Assembly (NCBI GenBank): GCA_019638525.1
Contig: JAHBTO010000003.1
Span: 372,001-436,000 of the forward strand
DNA from: Ferruginibacter sp.
GTDB taxonomy: Bacteria > Bacteroidota > Bacteroidia > Chitinophagales > Chitinophagaceae
Reading direction: 5' to 3'
DNA length: 64,000 bases
Below, piece by piece: positions 55,004 through 64,000 of the stretch. The notes under the pieces were generated by a model that saw only the letters and a program-made list of their open reading frames with translations, searched no databases and was not told the origin of the DNA. The first letter of the stretch is position 1; every line of letters begins with the position of its first letter. Position numbers and translations under genes: made by a program.

Positions 55004-56071
55004 TTAATATAATGAACGGTAAATTTTCCAATATTCTTTAGCAGCAATATCCCAGTCGTATTCTTTTCCTTTTTTAATTATCTGTTGCTGCATGTTAAGC
55101 TTTACATATTGTTTCATACCGGTGGCAAATGTTTCGTTCATGTGGGCTGCCGAAAAATTTTCGAAATAAAAAGCCACCTCGCCACCAATTTCAGGAAGGG
55201 CTGTTTTATCTGACAAGAATAATGGTTTACCAACCGACATGGCTTCTGCTACCGATAAACCAAAGCCTTCGGCATTTGACGGAAATGCAAAAGCACAACA
55301 ATGATTAAAGTACCACGATTTTTCATTTTCATTTACAGGGCCCAGTATTTTTATATTATCAATTACGCCAGATTTTTGTGCGTTATCGAGTATTGTTTGG
55401 TAATAATCACTGTCTTCAATTTTTCCTGCAATAACAAGTTCCAGTTGCTGCTGCTCTTGTATTAAAGGGAGTAGGGTATGAAAATTTTTTTTTGGCGAAA
55501 TAGTGCCTACCGAAAAAATAAATGGTTTTGCCGGCCTGTACGATTCTTTCAGCAACTGCGGTTTGGTTAATGTATTGGTTCCGTTATGAATGATATGTAC
55601 AGGTTTGTTTTTTGTATCGCAATAAAACAGAACATCGTTGCAACTGTATTTACTCATACAGATAATCACATCGGCACGGGTAACCAGTTTTTGCAACCTT
55701 TTTAAATATTGTTTTTTCTTTAATGCCGTTTTAGATGGGTCGTACATAAAATTAAGATCATGTACTGATAATGCTACTTTTATCTTCTTGTTCCTGGCCG
55801 GAACATAGTGGCTATCCTGGTAGCTGGCATGCCATACGGTATAATCATCCAATGCAGGCAACCGCCATTTATGAAGCTCCGTTTGTATAATATATTTATA
55901 ATTTACACCAAAAATATGTTTGCTGCTATAGGGTATGTAATAGGTAAGTTCTTCATTTTGAGTATTAAGTTGTTTTTGAAGATGGTTGCCCAGGTTTAAA
56001 CAGTAATGGTATAAACCGGTGTTTTCATATTTCATCCGTTCGCAATCAAAAATAATACGGTTCTTTGTCAT
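55004..56071 (-). CDS. GT4-type glycosyltransferase
   Basis: A 355-residue transferase of the GT-B fold. The N-terminal DCERMKYENTGLYHYCLNLGNHL is close to its divergent neighbour at 56288. The C-terminal nucleotide-sugar domain shows FSVGTISPKKNFHTLLPL and the E-x7-E motif in SNAEGFGLSVAEAMSVGKP. It would extend a lipid- or protein-linked glycan. Operon with the MsbA-like exporter. The donor sugar is unknown. Confidence 0.88.
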   Translation of the reverse strand: MTKNRIIFDCERMKYENTGLYHYCLNLGNHLQKQLNTQNEELTYYIPYSSKHIFGVNYKYIIQTELHKWRLPALDDYTVWHASYQDSHYVPARNKKIKVALSVHDLNFMYDPSKTALKKKQYLKRLQKLVTRADVIICMSKYSCNDVLFYCDTKNKPVHIIHNGTNTLTKPQLLKESYRPAKPFIFSVGTISPKKNFHTLLPLIQEQQQLELVIAGKIEDSDYYQTILDNAQKSGVIDNIKILGPVNENEKSWYFNHCCAFAFPSNAEGFGLSVAEAMSVGKPLFLSDKTALPEIGGEVAFYFENFSAAHMNETFATGMKQYVKLNMQQQIIKKGKEYDWDIAAKEYWKIYRSLY

Positions 56072-56287
56072 GTGAAGGGGTTAATGTTTGGATATTTAAA
56101 GGCTATATTTTATTAACGGGTTTAATAAAAAACAGGTTGCCCCTGCTTCTCAAAAATCGTACAAATTGATGTCGTATATGCAAATATTCTGTTTAAATCC
56201 GAAAAGTAGCATTTATGTTTAAAACAAAAAGCTAAAATTTGTACAGGCAGCAAAAGTAATGGGATAGTTCATTAACGGAAAAAAATA

Positions 56288-57349
56288 ATGAAAAAAATAA
56301 TCCTTGATTGTGATTTAATGCGTTACCGGCACTCGGGCCTGTATCATTATTGCCTTAACCTGGGCAACTATGTAAAAAGGATTCTGGAAAAAGAAAACCG
56401 GGAAAAAATTTCCTTTTATGTTCCGCCGGCAGAAAAACACAGCTTTGATACCGGCGCCAACTGTATTGTAGAAAAAAAATGGCATGATAAGTTTTTCAAA
56501 CCTTTTTTATGGGATTGCGATATCTGGCATGCGCCATTTCAATCGGGCAGGGTAGTGCCTGCTGCTAACAAAAAGATAAAGACATTGCTCACCATTCATG
56601 ATTTAAACTGCCTGCACGAAGGGCAAACAATAAAAGCGCAAAAGGAAAGTTTACAAAAAACACAAAGGCTTATTAATAGCAGTGATGCCATTGTTTGCAT
56701 ATCTCATCATTGCAAAAAAGATGTTTTAGAAAATATGGAAGTTGGCAATAAACCCTTGTATGTGATACATAATGGCACCCACCATGTAACGGAGCCACCC
56801 GAAAATCCTGAAGGGTACAAGCCTGCTATGCCTTTTATTTTTGCAATGGGTTATGTTAACCGTAAAAAAAATTTTCATACGCTGGTGCCTTTGTTAAAAG
56901 ACCCCGGCATTGAACTGGTAGTGGCAGGCAGGCTTGATGAACCTGATTATATAAAAGACATGCAAAAGCTGGCCGGCAAGCTTGCTGTTACCAACAGGCT
57001 GCATATACTGGGCCCTGTTTCTGAAAAAGATAAAGCCTGGTATTTTAAAAACTGTTTGGCCTTTATGCTACCTTCATTGGCAGAAGGTTTTGGTGCGCCG
57101 GTGGTAGAGGCGATGAAGTTTGGTAAACCTATCTTCTTATCTAATCTTACATCGTTGCCCGAAATTGGGGGCGATGCTGCTTTTTACTTTAATGATTTTG
57201 AACCCGGCAACATGCGGCAGGTGTTTAACGATGGGCTTAATAAATACCGCAACAACGGTATGGCAGATATCATCATAAAAAGAGGAAATGATTTTGAATG
57301 GGAAGACAAAGCAAAGCAATATGTTGAAGTATATAAATCTTTGTTGTAA
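56288..57349 (+). CDS. GT4-type glycosyltransferase, paralogue
   Basis: A 353-residue GT-B transferase, paralogous to 55004-56071 over its whole length: the same LDCDLMRYRHSGLYHYCLNLGN start, FAMGYVNRKKNFHTLVPLL, and SLAEGFGAPVVEAMKFGKP. It is encoded divergently, 216 bases from its sister. An FkbM methyltransferase follows 16 bases downstream. The two probably add successive sugars to one structure. Confidence 0.88.
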   Translation: MKKIILDCDLMRYRHSGLYHYCLNLGNYVKRILEKENREKISFYVPPAEKHSFDTGANCIVEKKWHDKFFKPFLWDCDIWHAPFQSGRVVPAANKKIKTLLTIHDLNCLHEGQTIKAQKESLQKTQRLINSSDAIVCISHHCKKDVLENMEVGNKPLYVIHNGTHHVTEPPENPEGYKPAMPFIFAMGYVNRKKNFHTLVPLLKDPGIELVVAGRLDEPDYIKDMQKLAGKLAVTNRLHILGPVSEKDKAWYFKNCLAFMLPSLAEGFGAPVVEAMKFGKPIFLSNLTSLPEIGGDAAFYFNDFEPGNMRQVFNDGLNKYRNNGMADIIIKRGNDFEWEDKAKQYVEVYKSLL

Positions 57350-57365
57350 TCAACTATAAAATTAA

Positions 57366-58214
57366 ATGTCAGAACCATTCAGTTCCATATCATCAATTAC
57401 AGGATTAAGCCGCCAGGAGTTTGAAAAAGCCTGTACAGAACATACTGCTCATTATTACCTGGGCAATAGTTTATTACTGTGCCGCATACTTACCAAATAC
57501 AGGATTTATCTTGATGGAAGGGAAGTGGGTGTTACACCAAACATATTAACAGACGGTTACTGGGAATCGTGGATTACAAAATTTATTGCCGGTATTGTAC
57601 AACCCGGATTCATCTGCATAGATGCAGGCGCTAATTTTGGTTATTATTCGCTGATGCTGGCCGAGCTTTGCGGCAAAGATGGAAAAACCATTGCCATTGA
57701 ACCCAATTCGCATATCGCCAAACTTTTGTTTTTTACATCTAAATTAAATCAACATAAGTTTACAGTGGTTCAAAAGGCATTGGCAAATAAAAAATCGAAT
57801 CTTACTTTATTTGTGCCTCCAGATTTTTGGGGAAGCGGCACCATCAGGAAAAACAAACTGGAAGACCATATTGAAAAAGAAAAGATAGATGCCGACAGTA
57901 TGGATAATATCGTAAACGAATTGCAATTGCCCCGTGTAGATTTTATTAAGATGGATTGCGAGGGCGCCGAGCCTATGATTTTTGAAGGTATGAAAGCTAC
58001 ACTTGCCAATAATCCCGGCATAAAGATAGTGATGGAATACAGCCCGTTTATTTATAATAACCCATTTGAATTTACCCAATACCTGTTTAATACTTTTGAT
58101 GTACATGTTATCAATGCAGAGTCGCAAGCGGTGCTTTACGAAAAGGAAAACATCAACCGGTTAATTTCTTTGGATGATCACATCGACCTGTATCTTACGC
58201 TTAAAAAAAAATAA
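57366..58214 (+). CDS. FkbM family methyltransferase
   Basis: A 282-residue SAM-dependent methyltransferase. The motif I region is CIDAGANFGYYSLMLAELCG, followed by IAIEPNSHIAKLL and VDFIKMDCEGAEPMIFEGM, the conserved FkbM acid motif. FkbM enzymes O-methylate sugars or natural products; here, next to glycosyltransferases, sugar methylation of a surface glycan is most likely. It is followed convergently by rarA. Confidence 0.88.
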   Translation: MSEPFSSISSITGLSRQEFEKACTEHTAHYYLGNSLLLCRILTKYRIYLDGREVGVTPNILTDGYWESWITKFIAGIVQPGFICIDAGANFGYYSLMLAELCGKDGKTIAIEPNSHIAKLLFFTSKLNQHKFTVVQKALANKKSNLTLFVPPDFWGSGTIRKNKLEDHIEKEKIDADSMDNIVNELQLPRVDFIKMDCEGAEPMIFEGMKATLANNPGIKIVMEYSPFIYNNPFEFTQYLFNTFDVHVINAESQAVLYEKENINRLISLDDHIDLYLTLKKK

Positions 58215-58240
58215 ACTTTTTTTAGTTACAGAAAAATCAT

Positions 58241-59503
58241 TCAGTAACCGTATTTATCCTTCCAAAGCAACTGTAAAAATTTACGCATCTCTTCTTCCCT
58301 GGCATTTTTGCCGGGTTTAAAAAACGAACTGCCTTTTATTGCTTCTGGTAAATATTCCTGCGGCGAGAAATTGTTTTGGTAATTGTGTGAATATTCATAA
58401 CCCTTTCCATAGCCTTCTTTTTTCAAAAGCTTGGTGGGGGCATTGCGTATGTGCAGTGGTACAGGTAGATCGCCATGTTGTTTTACGGCGCTTATAGCAG
58501 CGCCAATAGCAACAGTGGCCGAATTACTTTTGGCACTTGATGCAAGATAAATGGCGCATTGCGCTAAAATGAGTTGCGACTCGGGCCAGCCAATTTTATT
58601 TACTGCTTCAAAAGTTGCATTGGCAAGCAACAGCGCATTGGGGTTTGCATTGCCTATATCTTCACTTGCCAGTATCAGCATACGCCTTGCAATAAATTTT
58701 ACATCTTCACCGCCTTCAATCATACGTGCCAGCCAATACACTGCCGCATTGGGGTCGCTTCCACGAATTGATTTTATAAATGCTGAGATGATATCATAAT
58801 GCTGTTCGCCTTTTTTATCATAGATGGCAATGCGTTGCTGTGCTATCTCCATCACTGCATCGTTACTGATAATGGCATCGGCTCCCAATGCATCGGTAAC
58901 CAGTTCCAACAGGTTAAAAAGTTTTCTTGCATCACCTCCCGAAATATTAATTAGTGCTTCGGTTTCTTTTAAAGTAATATTTTTTGTTTTTAATACTTCA
59001 TCATTTTTTATGGCATGTTTCAATAAGCCAACAAGTTCTTTTTCATCAAGCGGTTTAAGTATATAAACTTGTGTACGGCTAAGCAATGCACTGTTTACTT
59101 CAAACGAAGGATTTTCGGTAGTAGCGCCAATTAATGTGATAATACCTTTTTCAACTGCAGCCAGCAAGGCATCCTGCTGCCCTTTGTTAAAACGATGTAT
59201 TTCATCAATAAATAATATTACATGCTGTTGTTTTTTTGCAATCTCTATCACTTCACGTACTTCCTTAACACCGCTGCTGATGGCGCTTAACTGGTAAAAC
59301 GGAACATGTAGTGTATTAGCAATAATATTAGCAATAGTAGTTTTGCCAACACCCGGCGGCCCCCATAAAATTATGCTTGGCACTTTGCCGTTTTCGATTG
59401 CAGTGCGTAAAATACTTCCCTTGCCGGTAAGGTGCTGCTGCCCGGCAAGTTCATCCAATGTATTAGGACGAAGGCGTTCGGCTAAAGGAGAAAGAGAAGC
59501 CAA
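58241..59503 (-). CDS. rarA: replication-associated recombination protein RarA (MgsA)
   Basis: A 420-residue AAA+ ATPase of the clamp-loader family acting at stalled forks. Features are PLAERLRPNTLDELAGQQHL at the start, Walker A GPPGVGKTT, Walker B ILFIDEIHRFNKGQQDA, sensor ATTENPSFEVNSALLSR, and the C-terminal tetramerisation part with RNAPTKLLKKEGYGKGYEYSHN. Full length. It lies 30 bases downstream of aspS on the same strand. Confidence 0.95.
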   Translation of the reverse strand: MASLSPLAERLRPNTLDELAGQQHLTGKGSILRTAIENGKVPSIILWGPPGVGKTTIANIIANTLHVPFYQLSAISSGVKEVREVIEIAKKQQHVILFIDEIHRFNKGQQDALLAAVEKGIITLIGATTENPSFEVNSALLSRTQVYILKPLDEKELVGLLKHAIKNDEVLKTKNITLKETEALINISGGDARKLFNLLELVTDALGADAIISNDAVMEIAQQRIAIYDKKGEQHYDIISAFIKSIRGSDPNAAVYWLARMIEGGEDVKFIARRMLILASEDIGNANPNALLLANATFEAVNKIGWPESQLILAQCAIYLASSAKSNSATVAIGAAISAVKQHGDLPVPLHIRNAPTKLLKKEGYGKGYEYSHNYQNNFSPQEYLPEAIKGSSFFKPGKNAREEEMRKFLQLLWKDKYGY

Positions 59504-59533
59504 AATAAAAATTCAAAATTTTATCAAATGCCA

Positions 59534-61360
59534 CTAATCTTTCAGGTTGAGTTTTATCTGCAATTCATCAAACTGTTTTTCATCAATGGTTGATGGTGCA
59601 TCAAGCATTACATCCCTGCCCGAATTGTTTTTTGGGAAGGCAATAAAATCACGAATGCTTTCGCTGCCACCGATGATGGCGCAAAGCCTGTCGAAACCAA
59701 AAGCAAGGCCGCCATGTGGCGGAGCGCCATATTCAAATGCACCAAGCAGGAAACCGAATTTATGCTGCTGCTCGGCTTCATCCATGCCAAGTGCTGCAAA
59801 CATTTTTTCCTGCAATTCTCTTTGGTAGATGCGTATAGAACCCCCGCCAATTTCATTACCATTCAATACCAAATCATAAGCATTGGCTTTTATACCTGCA
59901 TAAGGATGTTCTAAATATTTTGAAGCATCTTTAATTACAGGGTCATTACTGATCATTATATCTATATGGTTTGGCTTGGGCGCTGTAAACGGGTGGTGGC
60001 GTGCTACCCAGCGGTTTCCTTCTTCATCATATTCAAACAAGGGGAAGTCTATCACCCATAGTAATTTAAATTCATCAGCTTTGCGTAAACCTAATCGTTC
60101 GGCTAATTCCATTCTTAATGCACTGATGGCTTTACGGGTTCTTTCTTCGGTGCCGGCTACAATCAAAACAAGGTCGCCGGGTTTTGCACCGGCAGCATCG
60201 GCAATGGCTTTTAATTTATCTTCTGTAAAAAATTTATCAATACTGCTTTTGTAAGTGCCATCTTTATTGCATTTAATAAATGCCAAACCCTTCATGCCTA
60301 TTTGTGGCCGTTTCACCCACTCCGTTAGTTCATCGGTTTGCTTGCGGCTGTAATCGCTGCAACCGGGCACGGCAATGGCAACTACGGTTTCAGCATCATT
60401 AAAAACAGCAAATTCACCGTTTATTAATGAAGAAATATCTGTTTTGCCAGTAAAACTATGTGAAGGATATTTAAGGTTGCACAGTTGCATGCCAAAACGG
60501 ATATCTGGTTTGTCGTTACCATAAGTCCACATGGCATCTTCCCATGTCATGCGTTGTACTGCTTCGGTATAATCAATCTGTTTTACATCTTTAAAAATTC
60601 TTTTTACTAAACCTTCAAACATGCTGATGATGTCTTCCTGTTCTACAAATGCCATTTCGCAATCTATTTGTGTAAACTCAGGTTGCCTGTCGGCACGCAA
60701 GTCTTCATCTCTAAAACATTTTACAATCTGGTAATAACGGTCGTAACCGCTCACCATTAGTAATTGTTTAAAAGTTTGCGGCGATTGTGGCAATGCATAA
60801 AACTGCCCGGGGTTCATTCTTGAAGGTACCACAAAATCCCTTGCGCCTTCGGGTGTACTTTTAATTAAGAAAGGAGTTTCAATATCCATGAAATTATTTT
60901 CATGTAGATAGTTTCTTGTACTGCGGTTAACCAGGTAACGCAGTTCAAGATTTTTCTTAACGGCATTCCTACGTAAATCAAGATAACGGTATTTCATGCG
61001 CAAGTCATCACCACCATCGGTATCATCCTGTATGGTAAAAGGTGGTAAGGCAGATTTATTAAGGATTGTAAATTTTGAAATATTAATTTCTATTTCACCG
61101 GTTGGAATATTTGCATTTTTATTGCTTCGCTCGTTCACAATTCCTGATGCCTGTAAAACAAATTCACGGCCCGGAGGGTTGGTTTCTAACTGTTCATTCA
61201 GGTTTTCTGAAAATAACAATTGGGTAATGCCATATCGGTCTCGCAAATCAATAAATGTAATACTTCCAAATTTTCTTACGGTTTGCACCCATCCGGCAAG
61301 GGTAACTTCTTTGTTCTTATCCGAAAGCCGCAATTCTCCACAGGTATGCGTTCTGTACAT
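59534..61360 (-). CDS. aspS: aspartyl-tRNA synthetase
   Basis: A 608-residue class II synthetase charging tRNA-Asp in the cytosol. The N-terminal OB anticodon domain (about 1-105) precedes class II motif 1. Motif 2 is [24 protein letters not shown] bacterial GAD insertion lies around 300-410, and motif 3 is [15 protein letters not shown]. Bacterial type, full length. The start codon at 61360 lies directly next to the repeat region at 61359-61505. Confidence 0.97.
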   Translation of the reverse strand: MYRTHTCGELRLSDKNKEVTLAGWVQTVRKFGSITFIDLRDRYGITQLLFSENLNEQLETNPPGREFVLQASGIVNERSNKNANIPTGEIEINISKFTILNKSALPPFTIQDDTDGGDDLRMKYRYLDLRRNAVKKNLELRYLVNRSTRNYLHENNFMDIETPFLIKSTPEGARDFVVPSRMNPGQFYALPQSPQTFKQLLMVSGYDRYYQIVKCFRDEDLRADRQPEFTQIDCEMAFVEQEDIISMFEGLVKRIFKDVKQIDYTEAVQRMTWEDAMWTYGNDKPDIRFGMQLCNLKYPSHSFTGKTDISSLINGEFAVFNDAETVVAIAVPGCSDYSRKQTDELTEWVKRPQIGMKGLAFIKCNKDGTYKSSIDKFFTEDKLKAIADAAGAKPGDLVLIVAGTEERTRKAISALRMELAERLGLRKADEFKLLWVIDFPLFEYDEEGNRWVARHHPFTAPKPNHIDIMISNDPVIKDASKYLEHPYAGIKANAYDLVLNGNEIGGGSIRIYQRELQEKMFAALGMDEAEQQHKFGFLLGAFEYGAPPHGGLAFGFDRLCAIIGGSESIRDFIAFPKNNSGRDVMLDAPSTIDEKQFDELQIKLNLKD

Positions 61361-61505
61361 TATGAGTTATGAGTTATAAATTATGAGTTATGAATTGGCG
61401 GCAAAGATAATTGATAATTTAAAATTCAAAAGTCAAAAATCAAAAGGTAAAATTTACCATTTACCATTCATAATTCATAATTCATCATTCAAAATTCAAC
61501 ATTCA
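61359..61505. repeat. inverted ATTCA-type repeats between aspS and the A2M gene
   Basis: The left arm is ATTATGAGTTATGAGTTATAA and further copies (61359-61396). The right arm is AAAATTCAAAAGTCAAAAATC, then TTTACCATTTACCATTCATAATTCATAATTCATCATTC (61420-61505). These are the same families as at 34.4, 37.3-37.7, 38.6 and 40 kb. The right arm reaches into the end of the A2M gene and provides its last codons (VEF and the stop). Confidence 0.8.
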
Positions 61506-64000
61506 CCCTAATCCCTTCGCTATGGCTGGTAAACTCAGGTGCGTACATGCATTGAATACTGGTAATGCCATTACTGAAATTGCCGGCATGTGTTACAAAC
61601 ATAGAATATTCAAAAACATAACTGCCACGGTTTAGCCATCCAAAGAAAAAATTGGTGCTTGCATCTTTAGTGCTTTCGTAATAACCAAGGCCTCCCTGGT
61701 ATTTGTATTCGCTTATTACATTAACAGGCTCCATACAGGCTGCCCTCATATCTTTCATGTGTACATATTCCATATCACGGTCAACCTTTAGTTCGATACG
61801 CACTTTTACCTTATCGCCAACTTTTAGTTGGGCGCCATCTTCTAAAGCAACCAATACAGGTCCTTTGTCAGAATTTTTTTCGATGAACAGTTTCTTCACC
61901 AGCTTTAACGGTGTTGCAGATGGCGTTATCTTATCAAGGTCTTCAAAATACTGCCAGTACACTGAGCCCCAACTTGTGGATGAACTGTTTTTTTCTTTTG
62001 TTGTATTGCTGATGCTTACACTAATATTGCCCATCTGCGGATTTACTTTATCGGCATTGATAGTTTTTTTAAAATAACCGGTTCCGGCTTCGGTGGCATC
62101 ATCATTACTTTTAATGATGGTATTGCCCAATTGTATGGTTACTTCTTTTTCTTCGGCAAGCCAATTACTGCCACCCAGTAAAAGCGCATAACAGGCTTCG
62201 GCAGTGGCCTTGGTTGTTTTCCAGTTTTGAGTTTGCTTTTGCTTAAGCAACCATGTTTTTAAATCGTCAACAGTCTTAATGTCTTTGTCAATATCTGTAA
62301 AAGCTTCTATCATCATGGCTTGCGATTCGATGGGCGCCTGGTACCAGTAATAACCGCCGGTGGTCCATTCTTTCCAGTACATACCCATTTCTTCTTTATT
62401 GATTGCGTTTTCTTTTAAAGATTTGATGATGGCTTTAGGTGTAACCGCATCATTGCTGCGATGCAGCGCCAAAGCAATCATTGCCTGCATGTATTTGCTG
62501 TTGCTTAACCAATATTTTTTTGCCTGGCCAGTATAATAATCGTAAGCCGTTTTTGATGCGGCTGCAATTTTATACTCGCTAAAGAAACTCCGCATGTACA
62601 AATATTGAATTTGAAAACTGCTCAGGTTATTTTGGTTCAGCTTTACTTTATACCTGATGAGGTTATCGTAATCTTCTTTTATTTTTTTATCAAGATAGGG
62701 GATGGCTTTATCGATGATGGTTTTAATATTTTGATAATGATCGCCGGTAAGTGCATTTAATTTTCGCAAGTGGCCAATGCCAGTAGCAATGTATTGTGTC
62801 ATATACCTGTCGTCGGCGCCGCCTTTAAACCAAACAAAACCGCCATTGCTGCTTTGCATTTCTTTCAGTTTGTTGAAAGCGTTTTGTTGCTCCTTACTCA
62901 TACGCAGCATATCAAACAGCAGGGCTATATTTTTCTTTTGCTGGTTTTCGTTTTGTGCATCCAACACCCAGGGTGTTTCCTGCAGTAGTACCGATTTCAG
63001 TTCTTCATTTTTTTGCAGGTTAGAAAGCAGCGCAGCGGTATCAACATTTTTCCATTTTTCAAACACCGCTTTAATTTTTGGAGACGCCTTTGTGATATAT
63101 GATGCAAGTGTATTTGCATAATACCGGTTAAAAGTTTGCTCGGCACATTCGTAAGGATATTCCATCAGGTAGGGTAGGGCTTGCACTGCATACCAGGCAG
63201 GGTTGCTTGTATATTCAACCGTTACCGCATGGTTGCTGATGGTTGTGCTGCTGCCGCTGTTTAGCAACTTATCGAACCTGAAAGTTTTTGCAGTTTGATT
63301 ACGTAGGTTGATGGGCATACTTTCGGTTACCAGCATACGATTGGTTAAAATGGGTATGGCCATTTCTTCGCCATCGCTGTGGGCGCCGGCATTTGCCACA
63401 ATGCGGTAACTCATGGCCGAGTTGAAATTAAAAGGTATTTCCATGGGGAATTTCACCGCCTGGCTTTGCCCGGCAGCCACCGTAAAATACTGGTTGGGGA
63501 AAACATTTTTAAACCAACCATCAACCGGTTTGTTAGTGGCAGCATCTAATAATTCCAATGTGGCTACACCGGTAAGTTCCTTATCGCTAAGGTTTACAAT
63601 CTTTGCGCTAAACTCCATGTTATCGCCTTCCCTCATAAAACGTGGAGCATTGGGCTGCACCATCAACGGCTTTTGTGTTACCACAGTTTTTTCGGTATAG
63701 CCGCTTGCCACATCTTTGGTATGTGCAAGCGTCATCAGTTTCCATTTGGTTAATGCTTCGGGCATGCTGAACTCAAACTCAACATTGCCATCGGCATCGG
63801 TTTTTAAATCGGGGAAGAAGAAGGCGGTTTCGTTGAAGTTTTTACGAATCTGAACATCTGCGTTTCCATTATTTTTTTCTGCTGCAGCATTTTTTGTTTT
63901 CATATTGAAACCAATGGAATCATACATTACTTCTTCATCTTTTTTAACTTTTACGCCTGCAACTTTGCCAGATAATGCCCTGCTAACTTTCATTTCTTCT
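61489..64000 (-). CDS. alpha-2-macroglobulin family protein, C-terminal part
   Basis: The frame is open from 61489 to the right edge of the window, so only the C-terminal ~837 residues are seen; the true start lies outside. It contains an MG/plug-like stretch at the cut (SRALSGKVAGVKV) and the A2M bait/MG domain with ETAFFFPDLKTDADGNVEFEF. The thioester-type motif is YECAEQ (CAEQ at 63136-63147), followed by the alpha-alpha toroid and a receptor-binding-like end (YYESTKDASTNFFFGWLNRGSYVFEY). Such bacterial A2Ms are thought to trap foreign proteases in the envelope. The last codons come from an adjacent repeat. Confidence 0.88.
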   Translation of the reverse strand, partial: EEMKVSRALSGKVAGVKVKKDEEVMYDSIGFNMKTKNAAAEKNNGNADVQIRKNFNETAFFFPDLKTDADGNVEFEFSMPEALTKWKLMTLAHTKDVASGYTEKTVVTQKPLMVQPNAPRFMREGDNMEFSAKIVNLSDKELTGVATLELLDAATNKPVDGWFKNVFPNQYFTVAAGQSQAVKFPMEIPFNFNSAMSYRIVANAGAHSDGEEMAIPILTNRMLVTESMPINLRNQTAKTFRFDKLLNSGSSTTISNHAVTVEYTSNPAWYAVQALPYLMEYPYECAEQTFNRYYANTLASYITKASPKIKAVFEKWKNVDTAALLSNLQKNEELKSVLLQETPWVLDAQNENQQKKNIALLFDMLRMSKEQQNAFNKLKEMQSSNGGFVWFKGGADDRYMTQYIATGIGHLRKLNALTGDHYQNIKTIIDKAIPYLDKKIKEDYDNLIRYKVKLNQNNLSSFQIQYLYMRSFFSEYKIAAASKTAYDYYTGQAKKYWLSNSKYMQAMIALALHRSNDAVTPKAIIKSLKENAINKEEMGMYWKEWTTGGYYWYQAPIESQAMMIEAFTDIDKDIKTVDDLKTWLLKQKQTQNWKTTKATAEACYALLLGGSNWLAEEKEVTIQLGNTIIKSNDDATEAGTGYFKKTINADKVNPQMGNISVSISNTTKEKNSSSTSWGSVYWQYFEDLDKITPSATPLKLVKKLFIEKNSDKGPVLVALEDGAQLKVGDKVKVRIELKVDRDMEYVHMKDMRAACMEPVNVISEYKYQGGLGYYESTKDASTNFFFGWLNRGSYVFEYSMFVTHAGNFSNGITSIQCMYAPEFTSHSEGIRVNVEF

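Overview
The window is AT-rich chromosomal DNA from a member of the Bacteroidota, most likely the Chitinophagaceae or a close relative. Support comes from Bacteroidota-restricted families (DUF4293, DUF3127, DUF6089-like barrel, A2M-type receptors, TlpA proteins with long N-terminal domains), double-glycine peptides with the leader style of this phylum, a TTTG/TAnnTTTG promoter before the tRNAs, and tRNA genes without an encoded CCA directly after the discriminator. No phage, plasmid or CRISPR signature is visible.

Layout. 0-3.1 kb: clpC and a DUF4293 membrane protein. 3.2-11.8 kb: the most unusual region. It holds a membrane protein that joins a catalytically degenerate C39-like domain, a VKOR domain and a thioredoxin domain. 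Three cassettes follow, each a short Cys-rich double-glycine peptide, a hairpin, and a large TlpA-like thioredoxin; a fourth TlpA protein has no peptide. Peptide leaders and upstream DNA are nearly identical between cassettes, while cores and TlpA partners have diverged. I read it as an undescribed or poorly described system for making and oxidatively folding exported disulfide peptides. 12-14.4 kb: a mosaic A2M/plug-like surface protein. 14.5-26 kb: glyA, a sugar nucleotidyltransferase, a nitronate monooxygenase, a Wza/Wzz-like polysaccharide export pair, a NatAB-like ABC exporter, an FAD oxidoreductase and a DUF3127 protein with an SSB-like tail. 26-29 kb: dnaA and three tRNA genes, with tandem copies of the 3' half of tRNA-Pro.

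30.8-41.7 kb: an Lrp/AsnC regulator divergent from a complete reductive pyrimidine degradation cluster: PreT/PreA, dihydropyrimidinase, beta-ureidopropionase, omega-aminotransferase, CoA-acylating semialdehyde dehydrogenase and an NCS1 importer. Uracil or thymine would be taken up and converted via beta-alanine or its methyl homologue to an acyl-CoA. The junctions in the downstream part of this cluster carry AT-rich inverted repeats. Two of them enclose small four-helix-bundle genes, each broken by one in-frame TAA.

41.9-44.8 kb: methionine genes (homoserine dehydrogenase and a sulfhydrylase or cystathionine synthase) behind a SAM-I riboswitch with its terminator. 45-53 kb: a DUF2541-like protein, an unrecognised protein, uvrA, an outer-membrane barrel, a group III truncated haemoglobin, an L,D-transpeptidase-like protein and an esterase. 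53-58 kb: an MsbA-like exporter, two paralogous glycosyltransferases and an FkbM methyltransferase, probably for a surface glycan. 58-64 kb: rarA, aspS and the C-terminal part of an alpha-2-macroglobulin, cut by the window edge.
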